Shown here: positions 1-11,465 of the stretch, piece after piece | How positions within the stretch are numbered: the first letter of the stretch is position 1 | Layout: each line of letters begins with the position of its first letter | Assembly (NCBI GenBank): GCA_905160935.1 | Contig: CAJHZI010000485.1 | Span: 1 to 64,000 of the forward strand | Direction: 5' to 3' | DNA length: 64,000 bases | From: Enchytraeus crypticus | Lineage: Eukaryota > Annelida > Clitellata > Enchytraeida > Enchytraeidae | The notes under the pieces: model-generated | The model's database searches: none | Told to the model about the DNA's origin: nothing | The model's input: only the letters and a program-made list of their open reading frames with translations | Position numbers and translations under genes: made by a program

Positions 1-47
<47 letters not shown>

Positions 48-69
48 TACATGTATATATATATAGACC

Positions 70-101
<32 letters not shown>

Positions 102-198
102 TGTATATATACATACATATATGTATATGTATATATATATATATACATACATGTATATATATATATATAGACCTATATATATATATATATATATATAT
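1..198 (+). repeat. (TA)n microsatellite
   Basis: TA/TATG repeats. The many short open frames here and in the other TA tracts (YIYI peptides) are artefacts. Confidence 0.97.
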
Positions 199-390
199 AC
201 TCCGCCTAGGTTAATCTATCGCGAGTGGCACTTTCTCTATGCTGTAGGGGGCCTGAGCGCCCGATTTTCTCTTCAAATCTTCCGCCGATTCATTGAGTTT
301 TATACATTTCCAGCCTCATATGTATATGTATATATATATACATACATGTATATATATATAGACCTATATATATATACATATATATAGACC

Positions 391-423
<33 letters not shown>

Positions 424-542
424 ACTCCGCCTAGGTTAATCTATCGCGGGTGGCACTTTCTCTATGCTCTAGGGGGCCTGAGTGCCCGATTTTCTCTTCA
501 AATCTTCCGCCGATTCATTGAGTTTTATACATTTCCAGCCTC
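199..542. repeat. 119-bp unit duplicated within (TA)n
   Basis: 199-317 and 424-542 are near identical (ACTCCGCCTAGGTTAATCTA to TTTCCAGCCTC) with TA repeats between. Read on minus, each unit ends at a TA tract, as the LINE 3' ends here do, so this may be the end of another minus-strand element. The unit itself is unrecognised. Unique DNA follows to about 720. Confidence 0.75.
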
Positions 543-719
543 CTTTCAATGGAATTTTCAGCAGCTCCTATTATTTTTATGGCTTTAGAAAGTCTGGTGT
601 AGGTCGATCAGTAATAAGTTATGTTGGCTGTAGGTTATATCTGAGGTCTGTTGTTTACTTGTAGTATATGACGTAATGAGACGTGTCAGGAATGATGGAT
701 TGATTAGCTGCTGATGTAT

Positions 720-729
720 GTGTCTGAGA

Positions 730-766
<37 letters not shown>

Positions 767-1145
767 AAAAGGGAGGGAAGAAGGGAGGGAGAGAGAGAAG
801 GAGGGAGGAAGGGAGGGAGAGAGAGAGAGAGAGAGAGACGGAGAGTGGGTGGAAGGTGGGGATTGAGAGAAAGAGAACATTAGAGAGACTGATAAAAAGA
901 TGGATGGATGTGAGTGAGAGGGAAATAGAGAGAAAGAAGAACTGATAAAGAGAAAGAGAGTGTGAGAGAGAGAGGATGAGAGAGAGAGAGAGAGAAGATG
1001 AGAGAGAGAGAGACTGTAAGAGATAAAGAGAAATTATGTAATATTTTAATGAGTAATTAAATTAAAGTGATATTGAGAGAAGAGAGAGAGAGAGAGAAAC
1101 AGAGACAGCGCAGAGAGAGAGAGAGCGAAAGAGAGGGAGAGGTAT
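720..1145 (+). repeat. (GA)n-rich tract
   Basis: Purine-rich GA/GGGA repeats with short unique interruptions. 1146-1537 is ordinary AT-rich intron of msi. Confidence 0.95.
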
Positions 1146-1537
1146 AGACGGAGAGAGACGGTTTAAGAGATTGATTGATAAGGCAGTTGAAGGCATCCCG
1201 TAATATTTCATTAATTATATAAGTCTATAATTTGAGAATAGCCTCTTTAAAGCTTTACAATCAATAATTATACTACTTATACACCGCTATACAGTGTATC
1301 CTATATAAACCACATTTGTAAAATTGTAACGTCAATTTTTACTTCGAAATAAATGTAGAAGATTACAGATCATACATGTAGATTTTTCTGGATTCAATCC
1401 AATAATTTATGCCGCACAGAAACTTTTTGTTCATTTCATTCACTGACGTATACATGTACATGTATATTCTAATCTATAAAAAAAGAATTAATTATACTTT
1501 AAATCACAAATATTAATTTTGTTTTTTTACATTGTAG

Positions 1538-1620
1538 GATTTGCTTTTGTGATATTCGAAAGTGAGAGCGTAGTGGACAAAGTGTGCGAAATACATTTTC
1601 ATGAAATCAATGGAAAGATG
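1538..1620 (+). CDS. msi: msi exon: RRM2 RNP1 region
   Basis: Acceptor ATTGTAG at 1531-1537, donor GTCAGT at 1621. The exon enters with two bases of a split glycine codon and ends in phase 0. It encodes FAFVIFES then [16 protein letters not shown]. The preceding intron fills at least the first 1.5 kb of the window. Confidence 0.88.
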
Positions 1621-2551
1621 GTCAGTATTTTATCTGAGAATATTTAATAGCTATTCTAATTTTCAACTCTAATTGTTCTAGTTATCAACAAATACCTGCT
1701 GCAGTGTATACTATCGTATCAGTTGTCTAATGTAGTATAACGGTACGGTTTTAGACTAACTGTCTAGACTAGAATGTCTCAATCTTTACTCTTAGAGTCT
1801 AATATCCTACCAGTTCGCCTTATTCATAAATATTCAATTGTAAGAATTATTTAAAAGTGTATGTACTGCAATAACCTTAAATCCAGTGTTGCAAGAAAAC
1901 TTTTCACACATAATAATCAAATCACCTGCAATTATTTAACAAGACTATCCCTAACTAACCACCAATATTTACAATCCAATCGGGCATTTTTCTGTTCTAT
2001 AACATTTAATAACCACTAAACTTAGAACAGTATATTGGAACAGATTAGATCTAAATAGAACCGCGATAAATTTCAAAGGCTCCTTAAAATTATTTATTGG
2101 ACACATGAATCCTTGATTTATTTTGTTGACTACTGCATTTTTAACTTTATTTATTAATCTACATTTGCGTGATAATTAAAACTTGTAGGGTCTATGCGTT
2201 AAACTGATATCTGAGTTGTTGCACATGTCGGTGACCAGCAAGATAGAACCATGTCCTCATTGGTGGCCGCTTTAATTTCTTATAAACATATATTCAAAAT
2301 AATGATAATTTAGAGGTATAAGTGATAACCTTAATATAATTTAACTAACTAAATATTAACGAATATCCGGGTGAATTAAGTAATTAAATGTTCATTAATA
2401 GAACTAATTCATGTTTTGTTTTATTTTAGGTCGAATGCAAGAAAGCTCAGCCTAAAGAAATACTGGCTCCAGCAGGAGCGAGTAGAGGTAGGATTGAAAG
2501 AGTTTTCGAAACAGTTTAACGTGGAATAAATGTACATTGGTTTGAGAATTG

Positions 2552-2597
<46 letters not shown>

Positions 2598-2880
2598 TAT
2601 ATATATTTTAGTGATTTATATTTTTAAAATATCTAACTTGATCATGAAGATACTCTTTTTTGTTGCCATTCCCCTACTTTCCAAGCATCAATTATTCTGA
2701 AATCAACCAATTAACTCTGCAGCCTGAAGTCTCGGTGAATTGACGCCGATTTAATTGCATGTTGCAGAAGCAAAATTATAAATAGAAAGAATTATCTCTT
2801 TAACGGCGCTGATAGGTGCTTAACTGCTTGACTCAAATTCTCCTACTAGCCGAATTCAATAAACCACCATCTCCTTCATC

Positions 2881-2942
<62 letters not shown>

Positions 2943-5900
2943 TTATACTATAGTCTATATAGGCCTATTGCTTGATATAAAGTTGCTTAAAGCTGAAATA
3001 ACAATTATCAAGAGCTATTTAGTTTAGTTTCTACCGTGTTCAAGTTTTAAGACTTAACGACTAAACTAGTTCAACATATATAATTGTATTTATTTTCGTA
3101 AGCTTTCCTCTTACTAGGCCTATCTGTTATTATAGCTTAATTAAAAGTAATATAAATTCATTGTTACCATAGGTTCAACAGTATTCTGCTGCGCAGTAAG
3201 CAATTGTAAACGAATGTGTTATTTTTATTTGCTCCTATTAACTGTATTATCACAGAGGAACCAATTTGTGGTAGCCTTCTTCTTCTAGATTATATTACTT
3301 GTTTATTTGCTAAATGAGTATGTTTGTATTTACTATTAGTGAGACGGATAAGCTAATAAAAACTTTGAAGGTAAAAATGAAAAGTTAATTACATAGATTG
3401 TCGTTGTTTCTTCACAGCAAAGATTTCCAAAAGATTTCAAAAATCTTGATGATTTTTCTATTGCTTCAGGACTTCTCCCGGTTGGATTGCATGTGGGTCT
3501 AGCTTCACCGTATAGCCGTGTATTCACGTTACCAGGATTTACTGGTTACTACATACCAGGTTAGTCCAATTTATTAAATTTTTAAAAATAATTTAGTTAG
3601 AACGTAAGACCTATAGTTGAATAATTGATTGGAATAGACCTTAGTGAGATCAATAGTTTAGAGTACAAATTAAATTAATATCTTTAATAATAAGCTGAGT
3701 GTTTGGGTATTTATATGGTTAAGCAATGACAATGTAACATTTTCAAAATATTTTTAAGAGCTGCGTGACTATTGTTATTTACTAATAATTTTCGAATGAA
3801 CTTTGACAAATGAAACTGCTAGTACATTATCTATAAATTTTAGGCCAATTCGCCGGCTGCAGTTTCTAATTTTCACTCCAGATATGTATTTATTTAAATT
3901 TTGGCAATTAGGATCAAGCGGTCATATGCTTTGTTCTATTCTTGAAAAATCGCCTTACATTTAAAACTAGAGAGAAATTTAATTTAACAGTGAGTTGAAT
4001 TATTGTTGGGTTTATTATGTTGGGTTTATTATGTTGAATTTATTGCGTTGGGTTTATTAGATTGGGTTTATTATGTTAGGTTTATTTTGTTGGGTTTATT
4101 ATGTTGGGTTTATTATTTTGGATTTATTATGTTGGGTTTTTTACGTTGAATTTATTACGTTGGGTTCATTATGTCGAGTTTTTTATGTTGGGTTTATTAT
4201 GTTGGGTTTATATGTTGAGTTTTTTATGTTGGGTTGAAGGTTTTGCCTCAGCGCCGGGTTCCCAGTTGGGTTCAGCTCAACTCTTATCTGCTCGAGGACT
4301 TCCTCCGAACTACCATCAGGCTGATGATAGATCAAGGACATCCGGATCTTCCTTAAGTCCTTCGTATCTAGGAGCTTTATCACCCGTTGGTAAGGGTAAG
4401 GATAGTTACGCTGCTATTTCGTTTCGATGAAAATCGGGTTAATGATTAAACGCAAATTATAGTGAAGTTGTTGGTCATCCATGATTTTAGCAATCACTAT
4501 AAATTAAACGAAGAGTGTTCTGATGATTTACTGGACATAACTGAGGATAGCCTTCAGAAATTATCTCAAAAACTTTTCGATGCTGAGGCTGTATTAGTGT
4601 TAAGGAATGATATTTGTTTTGAGATTAGTGTGTTTATGAGTATTGGGAGTCTCTTTAAAGTAATCTCTGATTCAACATATACTTAACCAAGCGAGAGAGA
4701 TTTTGACGACGATTGACTTAAGATATTTTCAATCGTAGGAACATAGAATTTGAAAAATAATTTCTTCAATAATTATGTCTTATGATAGAACCGGGTATTT
4801 AATTTACGAAGCGTTTAATGCTAGTGCTGGAATTAGTAGGAATTCTAGTTAAGTTTCTTACAATTCATTTTGATTGTTTTATGATCCTATGTTTATGTGT
4901 GTATGTGTGTGTATAAATTTATATGTGATGCATCTTGATCCTGTTTTTTTAAGAATAAAGAACTGAATAATAACTATCACTGATCCTGTATTTGAACCCC
5001 AGCATCTCAATCCTAAGTTCTTATTGTTTGTATAATCTGTGCTGTGATTAAAAAATAAACGAAAAATAAAAGTGGGACGTTCTATTGAAAAACATTATAC
5101 TTGAAGAAAAGGTGTTCGACTTATTTTCTAATATCGCAATGAATAACTCTCTTCATACGCAGATATTATGTCTTTTATATCACTACAGTGCCTTCAGGGA
5201 ATGCTTTATCGCTATTTAACGGATCGACCGGAAATGGCGCTTGGAGGATTTATTCTTCCAATCCTCATCAGCTGGGATGTGGGATTAACGGCGGGTCAGC
5301 TCTGGATCATCTCTATAATCCCTCTACCGCTGGACTGATCCCTCATCATGGTGTCTCTGCCCTAGAATCTGGATCAGCCTTCCTTCAGCATCAGCAACTA
5401 GCCGGTCTCGCGGTTAGATGTCTAATCAGACGATTATTTAATCGTTACATTGTACGCACAATGGACTAAATTACCTAAAGGTTTAAACATGTTTAAACAT
5501 GTAACTGGCTGGAGCCAGTGGCGAAGTCGGTAAGATACTCGACCGCGGATCAGTAAGTGCGGGGTTCAAATCCTGCGTCACTGACATCGCTTTCGAGTGA
5601 GGAAACTGTCCTTAGCTTTTTTATCTATGTGGTATTAAAGTTGATAGATATCAACATAGTTGATCGTTTCACTATAGTGCACGTTCGCTGTATCATTTCA
5701 TCTCCAAATAAGAACCCCTAGAATTTCCGTTTGTCGTCTCTTTCTCTAATGCGATGCTGTTGCTAAAATAAAATCAGATCTCTGCGTTACAGTTTTTTAT
5801 GCTTGGTTGAAGTAATGTGTTGGACCATGGAGTGTTCGTTTGCGAGGTTATGAGCTGACAGTGAGGAGTAATTAATAATTATTAGATTAATCATTTTAAA

Positions 5901-6306
5901 AAGTATTTAAATATTAAATTAATTAATCGGCAACTTAATCGGTAAATTTCTCTCTCAGTGCACTGCCTACTGGCAGGTCCATGGTACATAACGCCTCCAC
6001 TCTTTTCTGCTTTCCGTTTTCCACTTCATGCATGTCTACATGACATGTCTACATGAAAAAAATCTGTATATAAAAATATAAACATTAAGTTGAACATTCC
6101 ATACATTTCGTCTCTGGCCAAGCGTGATTCATTTAGGAAAAAACTATCTCCTTTAAATTTAAATCTCTTACAGTCACTGCTGACTATGTAGGCATTTTAA
6201 TATAATTTAGTCATACGATTAGGCCCCTACTAATATTTAGCTATATTTTACTTTACAGGGTGGAACATTGATCCCAGCCGGTGGGTTTCAGGCTGCTTAT
6301 CATTGA
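1538..6306 (+). CDS. msi: Musashi RNA-binding protein, 3' six exons (5' part outside window)
   Basis: Musashi proteins bind UAG-containing motifs in mRNA 3' UTRs through two RRM domains and control translation in neural and germline progenitors. Six exons join in phase: 1538-1620, 2430-2487, 3470-3559, 4252-4389, 5189-5412 and 6259-6306, giving about 212 residues and a stop at 6304-6306. The first two exons encode the end of RRM2, with RNP1-like GFAFVIFES, then [16 protein letters not shown] and [10 protein letters not shown], which is diagnostic of Musashi rather than DAZAP1 or hnRNP A. The middle exons give a low-complexity Gly/Pro/Ser/Tyr region. The last exon encodes [15 protein letters not shown]-stop, matching the conserved Musashi C-terminus (GGPLIATAFTNGYH in vertebrates, from memory). 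RRM1 and the start codon lie upstream of the window. Every junction has GT/AG. The family call is firm; the low-complexity exon limits are less certain. Confidence 0.9.
2430..2487 (+). CDS. msi: msi exon: end of RRM2
   Basis: Acceptor TTTTAG ends at 2429, donor GTAGGA begins at 2488. It encodes [19 protein letters not shown] plus one base. [10 protein letters not shown] is the strongest Musashi signature in the window. Confidence 0.9.
2553..2945 (+). repeat. Two (TA)n tracts in msi intron
   Basis: TA runs at about 2553-2605 and 2883-2945, with unique AT-rich DNA between. Confidence 0.95.
3470..3559 (+). CDS. msi: msi exon: hydrophobic/aromatic linker
   Basis: Acceptor TTGCTTCAG ends at 3469, donor GTTAGT begins at 3560; 90 bp, phase 1 in and out. 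It encodes [16 protein letters not shown], then [14 protein letters not shown]. Phase continuity with both neighbours supports it. This part of Musashi is poorly conserved. Confidence 0.75.
4002..4238 (+). repeat. 14-bp minisatellite abutting msi exon 4252-4389
   Basis: About 16 imperfect copies of TTGGGTTTATTATG run to within about 15 bases of the 3' splice site at 4251, so the array lies where the branch point and polypyrimidine tract should be. It is T-rich on the coding strand and may supply the tract. Confidence 0.9.
4252..4389 (+). CDS. msi: msi exon: Ser/Gly/Leu-rich segment
   Basis: Acceptor TTTTGCCTCAG ends at 4251, donor GTAAGG begins at 4390; 138 bp, phase 1 in and out. It encodes [45 protein letters not shown]. 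An alternative acceptor 11 bases upstream would break phase with the previous exon. Confidence 0.8.
5189..5412 (+). CDS. msi: msi exon: Gly/Ser/His-rich segment
   Basis: Acceptor CACTACAG ends at 5188, donor GTTAGA begins at 5413; 224 bp, phase 1 in and phase 0 out. It encodes [31 protein letters not shown], then a segment ending QHQQLAGLA. It is GC-richer than the flanking introns, as expected of coding DNA. Confidence 0.82.
5507..5675 (+). mobile_element. SINE A joined to SINE B tail (chimera), msi intron 5
   Basis: SINE A: tRNA-like head GGCTGGAGCCAGTGGCGAAG with an A-box-like segment, B box GGGTTCAAATCC, tail GACATCGCTTTCGAGTGAGG. From about 5621 the sequence is the 3' end of SINE B (TTGATAGATATCAACATAGT). 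Confidence 0.8.
5950..6055 (-). mobile_element. LINE family 1, 3'-end stub (msi intron 5)
   Basis: CTCTCTCAGTGCACTGCCTA then the conserved last 90 bp, inside the last Musashi intron. Confidence 0.85.
6259..6306 (+). CDS. msi: msi terminal exon with stop
   Basis: Acceptor CTTTACAG ends at 6258. It encodes [15 protein letters not shown] and TGA. The peptide aligns with the conserved extreme C-terminus of Musashi, which confirms that the chain of exons is one gene. The 3' UTR and poly(A) site are not clear; no AATAAA lies close downstream. TTAGGTAAGAG just after the stop resembles a donor site, so alternative 3' splicing is possible. Confidence 0.85.
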   Translation, partial: GGTLIPAGGFQAAYH

Positions 6307-6547
6307 ATCTCCTCATCATTTTTACAACATTTTCTTAGGTAAGAGCGTCAAACAATCATCTTTGTTATACGATTATTCAACAATAGGATTTCTGTCAGAT
6401 TTGATTGACATTTTGAAAAATTCAAGTCACGTCGATCTGCTAAAACATTGTTAATGAATACGAACATTCAAAATATTCATCTTTTTGATATGAATTTTAT
6501 TCAAATTCAATATTTACTGCATGGCTATAATATTATAAAACTAAACG

Positions 6548-6760
6548 CATTGCATTTTGCGCACTGTACTTTACGCTCTGTATTGTACGCTACTGTACTG
6601 TACGCACTGTGCTTTAGCTTTGTATTGTCCGCTCTGTACATTACTCAATGTGCTGTACGCAGTGTACTTTACGCACTGTACTGAACACACTCTACTGTAC
6701 GCACTGTACTGTACGCACTGTTCTGTATGCACTGTATTGTGCGCAATGTAATGTACTCGC
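6548..6760 (+). repeat. 14-15-bp minisatellite
   Basis: Imperfect copies of GTACTGTACGCACT. Sited 240 bp past the msi stop, so possibly in its 3' UTR. Open frames here come from the repeat. Confidence 0.88.
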
Positions 6761-6895
6761 GATGAAAATTCATACGCTTATACCAGCCTATAGATGAGGC
6801 TGCACTGTCTTTTAACGCATAAACTTTTAACATAAATTTGTACTGAGATAATCAGATAACGGTGTGAATTACAAAAAACTATCTATGTCTTTCTA

Positions 6896-7270
6896 TTAGT
6901 GCATTGCCTACTGGTAGGTCCATGATATATATCGCCTCCATTCTTCTCTGTCTTCCGCTTTCCTCTTCGTGTCCACATATAAATGGACCTTTAAATCATC
7001 TAACATTCCTAATCTCGGCCTGCCTCTGCCTCCTTTGCCTTCCAATCTGCCTTCTATGACCTCTATTAATAGACCTTCTCCCCTTAGAATGTGTCCTATC
7101 CAACTCTTCTTCCTAATTCTTAATACATTTATAAAACGTCTATTTGTACCTCCAGAACTTACCTCCATATTTGTAACATTTTGAGTCCAGCTAATACTTT
7201 CCATTTGAAAGGATATCCATATAACATTGTGTAAATCCCTATAATGGGGCTTACAGAAGCGTTGGTAGGT
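6896..7270 (-). mobile_element. LINE family 1, 3' end
   Basis: Minus-strand copy encoding [20 protein letters not shown] and [14 protein letters not shown]; terminus at about 6897. No long microsatellite is left at its end. Confidence 0.9.
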
Positions 7271-8435
7271 CAATTGAAAGGCTTCGGGACAAATTTGTAA
7301 TGCACTATACTATGTGCTTCTACAATATACTGTAGAAGCACAGGCTCGAGACATATTTGACTATCATTTATAAAACCTGAATTTTTATGTTATATTTTCA
7401 TTAGTATGCAAAATTTGGTATTTTGTTTAAAACGTACCATTCAGAACTTTTAGACATTATTAGCTTACTTCTTTCGAAATCTCATTCATTTAATTTCAAC
7501 TGCGTAGGCCAAATTACAATCTGTGAAACTAAAGGCCTAAATAACTTTAAAATGTTTCAAATCATGTTTATGTCTAATATAATACTGTTGTATTTTTGCA
7601 GGCTATTTGAAGCAAGGAGAATCACAAAATCGTAAATAATCGCTCGGGATACATTGTATTAAAAGCAATTATATACCGGCTTGTTGTCATGGCAAATTAA
7701 CATTTAAAGTTTTCTCATTTTGTTGCGCTGAAATGTTCTAATTAATAATTTTTTTCTATGGTAATGGTTAAGGCTGGGGTAGTATTAGGGTTAGGGTTTA
7801 AGACTACTAAATGGATCATTCAAGATCAATCAATATGCCATAATAGCAGTCCGTTTAATTGTATAGTACTTAACTTTAAGGAGTCTTCACTCCATCGTTT
7901 TGTTAATTTTTATGATCTGCCTTTACTTTGTTGTGTACTTAATAATAAATGTGTCCCGCCCTTCCAGCTTCAACTCCAAGCACGTGACTATATTTACTTG
8001 ATATGCATTTTAGTAAGAACTCAATTATAATTTACTGCCCGGTTCTTCGTCTAATGCATTGTGAGAAACGTTTCTAGTGGACAAAATACAATTAATGTCA
8101 TTATTGAGCTTGTAAACAATTTAAACTCAATTAAGCTAAATTTAAATAATGTTAATTACTGTACTTAATACATTAATCTGATGTAAAAAATAAAATGTTC
8201 TGAATATAAAGTGCAGAACGTGGACTATTTTCTATTTCAAGTTTTCTAATCCAGTTTGTTTATTGAATGCAGTTCGTTTATTTTAATGTGATTTATTTTA
8301 TCAAACGCTTGTTACTAATCTCTCCATGAGCTTCCTGTCACTGTTGTTTGTTCCAGGGCTGTACCGAACTTTTCAAGGGCCATTCGGGTTTGAGTCGAAT
8401 AGAAGTTTTATCAATATTTGTTATTCTATATAGTT
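7271..8435. other. No gene seen
   Basis: AT-rich unique DNA. The one feature is an 11-bp perfect inverted repeat at 7314-7341 (GTGCTTCTACA with a 6-base loop). Confidence 0.6.
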
Positions 8436-8439
8436 TCAC

Positions 8440-8705
8440 ACAAGATATACCGATTGTGCTACGTAGTTTCCTTTCTTAGTTGTTATTTTTGTAGTTTTCA
8501 TGATTTCATCCTTTTCCCCTCCATGGTTATTAATAATCGTTGCTTTTTGTTGGCGCTCCACTAGCAGCCTAGAATAAGTTCCAACACCCAGGGGATTGTT
8601 TACATTCAAATCTGTCGACACTTGGTCGTCCAAAATAGTCCCCCACAAAGTACTAACCGCGCGCAACGTGGTTTTACTTCTTTCAATTTAAGCCCAGCTT
8701 AACCG
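8440..8705 (-). mobile_element. 5S-rRNA-derived SINE, copy 2
   Basis: In reverse: ACGTTGCGCGCGGTTAGTAC, then GCCAACAAAAAGCAACGATT and AATAACCATGGAGGGGAAAA; diverged from copy 1 but colinear. Confidence 0.7.
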
Positions 8706-8797
8706 AGATATTATATGATAGAAGTCGCAATGCAGTATCATCTGAGAGATTGTACTCTTACTATGCTGCTATGCACTATGATATGGCTGACAATGGT

Positions 8798-9072
8798 TGC
8801 AACCCAGTCACTGGGAAATTCCAAAGAAAATGGTACAGTTGTGGTCACTGAAGAATCCCAAGGAAAGTGGTTAAATTATTGTCATTGGGAAATCCCATGG
8901 AATACCATACAGTTGAGTTATGGTCATTGAAGAATCTCAAGGAAACTGGTTCAATTGTTGTCATTGGAAATCCTATGAATACCATACAGTTGAGTTGTGA
9001 TCACTGAAGAATCCCAAGGAAACTGGTTCACTTATTGTCGTTGGGAAATCCCATAGAAAATGGTTCAGTTTC
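8798..9072 (+). repeat. About 90-bp tandem repeat, three copies
   Basis: Units contain GAAGAATCCCAAGGAAACTG and GTCATTGGGAAATCCCAT. An open frame at 8715-8930 runs into it and is probably spurious. Confidence 0.85.
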
Positions 9073-9636
9073 TATGCCATCGGCAATGTTGTTTCTGTTA
9101 CATTATTGCAAATTTTCCAAATAGGGTCTATCATTTATTTATCTGCATGTACATGTAGTTTTAACTTTTAAAATATTTAATTTATGCCACCAGTTTGCAT
9201 AATTTGAAGACAATTCGTTTTAGTAATCGGGTCAGTTTGGTAGTTGCTATATTCGGCTCAGTTATTGTTACTTATCAAAACTGACAAATAATATCCCGTT
9301 ATTATTGCCACATAATACCCATTCGGTACAGCTCTAGCTTATTAAGCTTTAATTTATCGTTGTTTGTTTTACACCCGGTAGTAATAAAGTCGTTTAAAAT
9401 CGCTTTTCTTGAACGAAAGTCGAATTAAAATGAAGGAAAGTAGTTTCATAATACCCAATTTCTTTTAATCGACATTTGGCTGTTCAATACTACTTTTCCT
9501 TTTTATTATTATGACCGGTATAAATAGCAATTTTGTGGATTTTACTATACATATGCAGTTTGTGGATGGCGTGGGGGATATCTGGAATTGTAGACAGTTA
9601 CTTATTCATAATTTCTGATATATAACGCTACAAATA
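9073..9636. other. No gene seen
   Basis: Unique AT-rich DNA with no recognisable element. Confidence 0.6.
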
Positions 9637-9935
9637 CTATTACTGAGAGGCCAAATACTATTACTGAGAGGCCAAATACTATTACTGAGAGGCCAAATAC
9701 TATTACTGAGAGGATGCGGCATCACTTAGACGAAATAGTCCTCTATCTCGAATACATTTTTCTTACAAGAGGTTGAATATGACCCATGAATTTTCTCAAG
9801 AACTTCAGCCTTTCAGATGTCTGCATGTTTGGAGCTGTAAACACCAGTGGCACCAGTGCCGCCAGAGCCACTAGTGGCACCAGTGCCTTCAGAGCCACTA
9901 GTGGCACCAGTGCCTACAGAGACACTAGTGGCGCG
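9637..9935 (+). repeat. Two short minisatellites
   Basis: 21-bp unit (CTGAGAGGCCAAATACTATTA) x about 4 at 9637-9714, read as unit positions 1-20 plus A; 27-bp unit around CACTAGTGGCACCAGTGCC x about 3 at 9846-9935. The second holds the palindrome CACTAGTG. Confidence 0.85.
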
Positions 9936-10440
9936 ATGGGTTAGGTGTTTGTGACTGAGATCAGAAGTCGTGGGTGTGAATTGTGAGCTCGTTTGTCGCT
10001 GATGTCCTTTCGAGAGGTGATTAATGAAATTAAGCTGGACTTTAAGTTTGAATTAATTTACAGGGTTTCTGATATTCTGCTGCTGCTGTTGTTGTTGTTG
10101 TTGTTCTGAACTTTTATAATATTCTATGTAATCCTCGAGTTTTCAAATGTGATCGTTATTACAATAATCGTGTAACTTTGCAGTAATAATGTTATATTAT
10201 ACGACTCACAGACAAAACGAGTTCACTGATAGCAATCTAGAGAGAGAGAGAGAGAAATAGAATGCAAGAGTGAGAAATTTTAGAAATTCTTTACTTTATT
10301 TATCGTTGCCTATATATTCAACAATATGTTAACTATTAATTCTATTACATGCTGTGAGCAGAACTCTGTGTAATTGACTCCGTGACTTCAGTTCGATTTC
10401 AGTTTGATTTCAGTTCTCTGGCTCTGTGCGATACAGGCAG

Positions 10441-10525
10441 AGGGAGAAACTCTCCCTCTCTCTCTCTCTCTCTCTCCCTCTCTCTCTCTCCCTCTCGAGG
10501 GAGAGAGAGAGAGAGAGAGAATCCA
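10441..10525. repeat. (CT)n/(GA)n palindrome
   Basis: A CT tract meets a GA tract at CTCTCGAGGGAGAG, making a perfect-to-near-perfect inverted repeat of about 35 bp per arm; it could fold as a hairpin or triplex. Confidence 0.85.
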
Positions 10526-10572
10526 ATCTAAGGATTGAAGTTTCTCTCCCAATTGGATGCACCGCTTCAGTA

Positions 10573-10707
10573 AAAGCTAAAAGTTGGTAAAACTAAGGTT
10601 AACGACAGCTTTCTCACTCGAAAGCGATGTCAGTGACGGGCGAGCCCAGGATTTGAACCCCGCACATGCGGTCGAGTATCTTACCGACTTCGCCACTGGC
10701 TCCAGCC
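10573..10707 (-). mobile_element. SINE A
   Basis: Full copy in reverse: tail CTCACTCGAAAGCGATGTCA, B box GGATTTGAACCCC, head TTCGCCACTGGCTCCAGCC. Confidence 0.88.
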
Positions 10708-11428
10708 AAAATAGTAGTATCAAAAATCTATAGTTTTCTATACACTTCTTTCACTATTCTACCAATCCATTTATTACATTTATTGCTCAGAGAAACTTAT
10801 TCATAAGTGTCTATTCCAAACAGATAATCGTCATCCTCATTTATGGCAAGCATCTTTAATCTCAAGCATGCTAATTATCCCCCCAATTTCGGATCTAGCT
10901 TTCTTTATAAATGGTCGTCTGGTACTTTTTATAAATCATTTGTCAAAGATACCTTTACAAACTGTAACGAAATTCTAACTTCTATTAGAAACATCTGCTC
11001 TCTATCTACCTTCTCTTATAAATACAAACGTTACTTACTAATCTTCTATTTCTAACCAAACACTTGTACGTTTATGATAATTTATCAAACTTAATGTAAA
11101 TTAATTTACATTTTATCTATCTATACAAATGATTTCGTATGATAATTTCTAAACGATTTAGGCTCTCTCAAAGTATTTTACTGGAAAACTATACTAGAAT
11201 CATATTAGAATGCAAACTGGGTGTTCAACTAGATAGGACGCCTTGCGCCCTCCTCGTTGATGGCCTTTCTTATTCAATTACTTATGGACATTTTTTTCAC
11301 TTACAGCACTTATTGCATTTATTACTTAGACTCTGATAATGTTTATTTAATATCTTTTGTGAAATTTTCATTGATGTGATTTCTCTGTAAAATTTTTATG
11401 AAAATAAGATATATTTCTCTATCTCTCT

Positions 11429-11465
<37 letters not shown>

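Noticed and set aside
4462-4686. 74-codon open frame as a msi exon
   Set aside because: No acceptor in the right phase, and it would interrupt the phase-consistent join from 4389 to 5189.
5518-5590. tRNA gene suggested by GGGTTCAAATCC and the A-box-like segment
   Set aside because: The sequence recurs more than a dozen times with a common non-tRNA tail and no clear cloverleaf, so it is SINE A.
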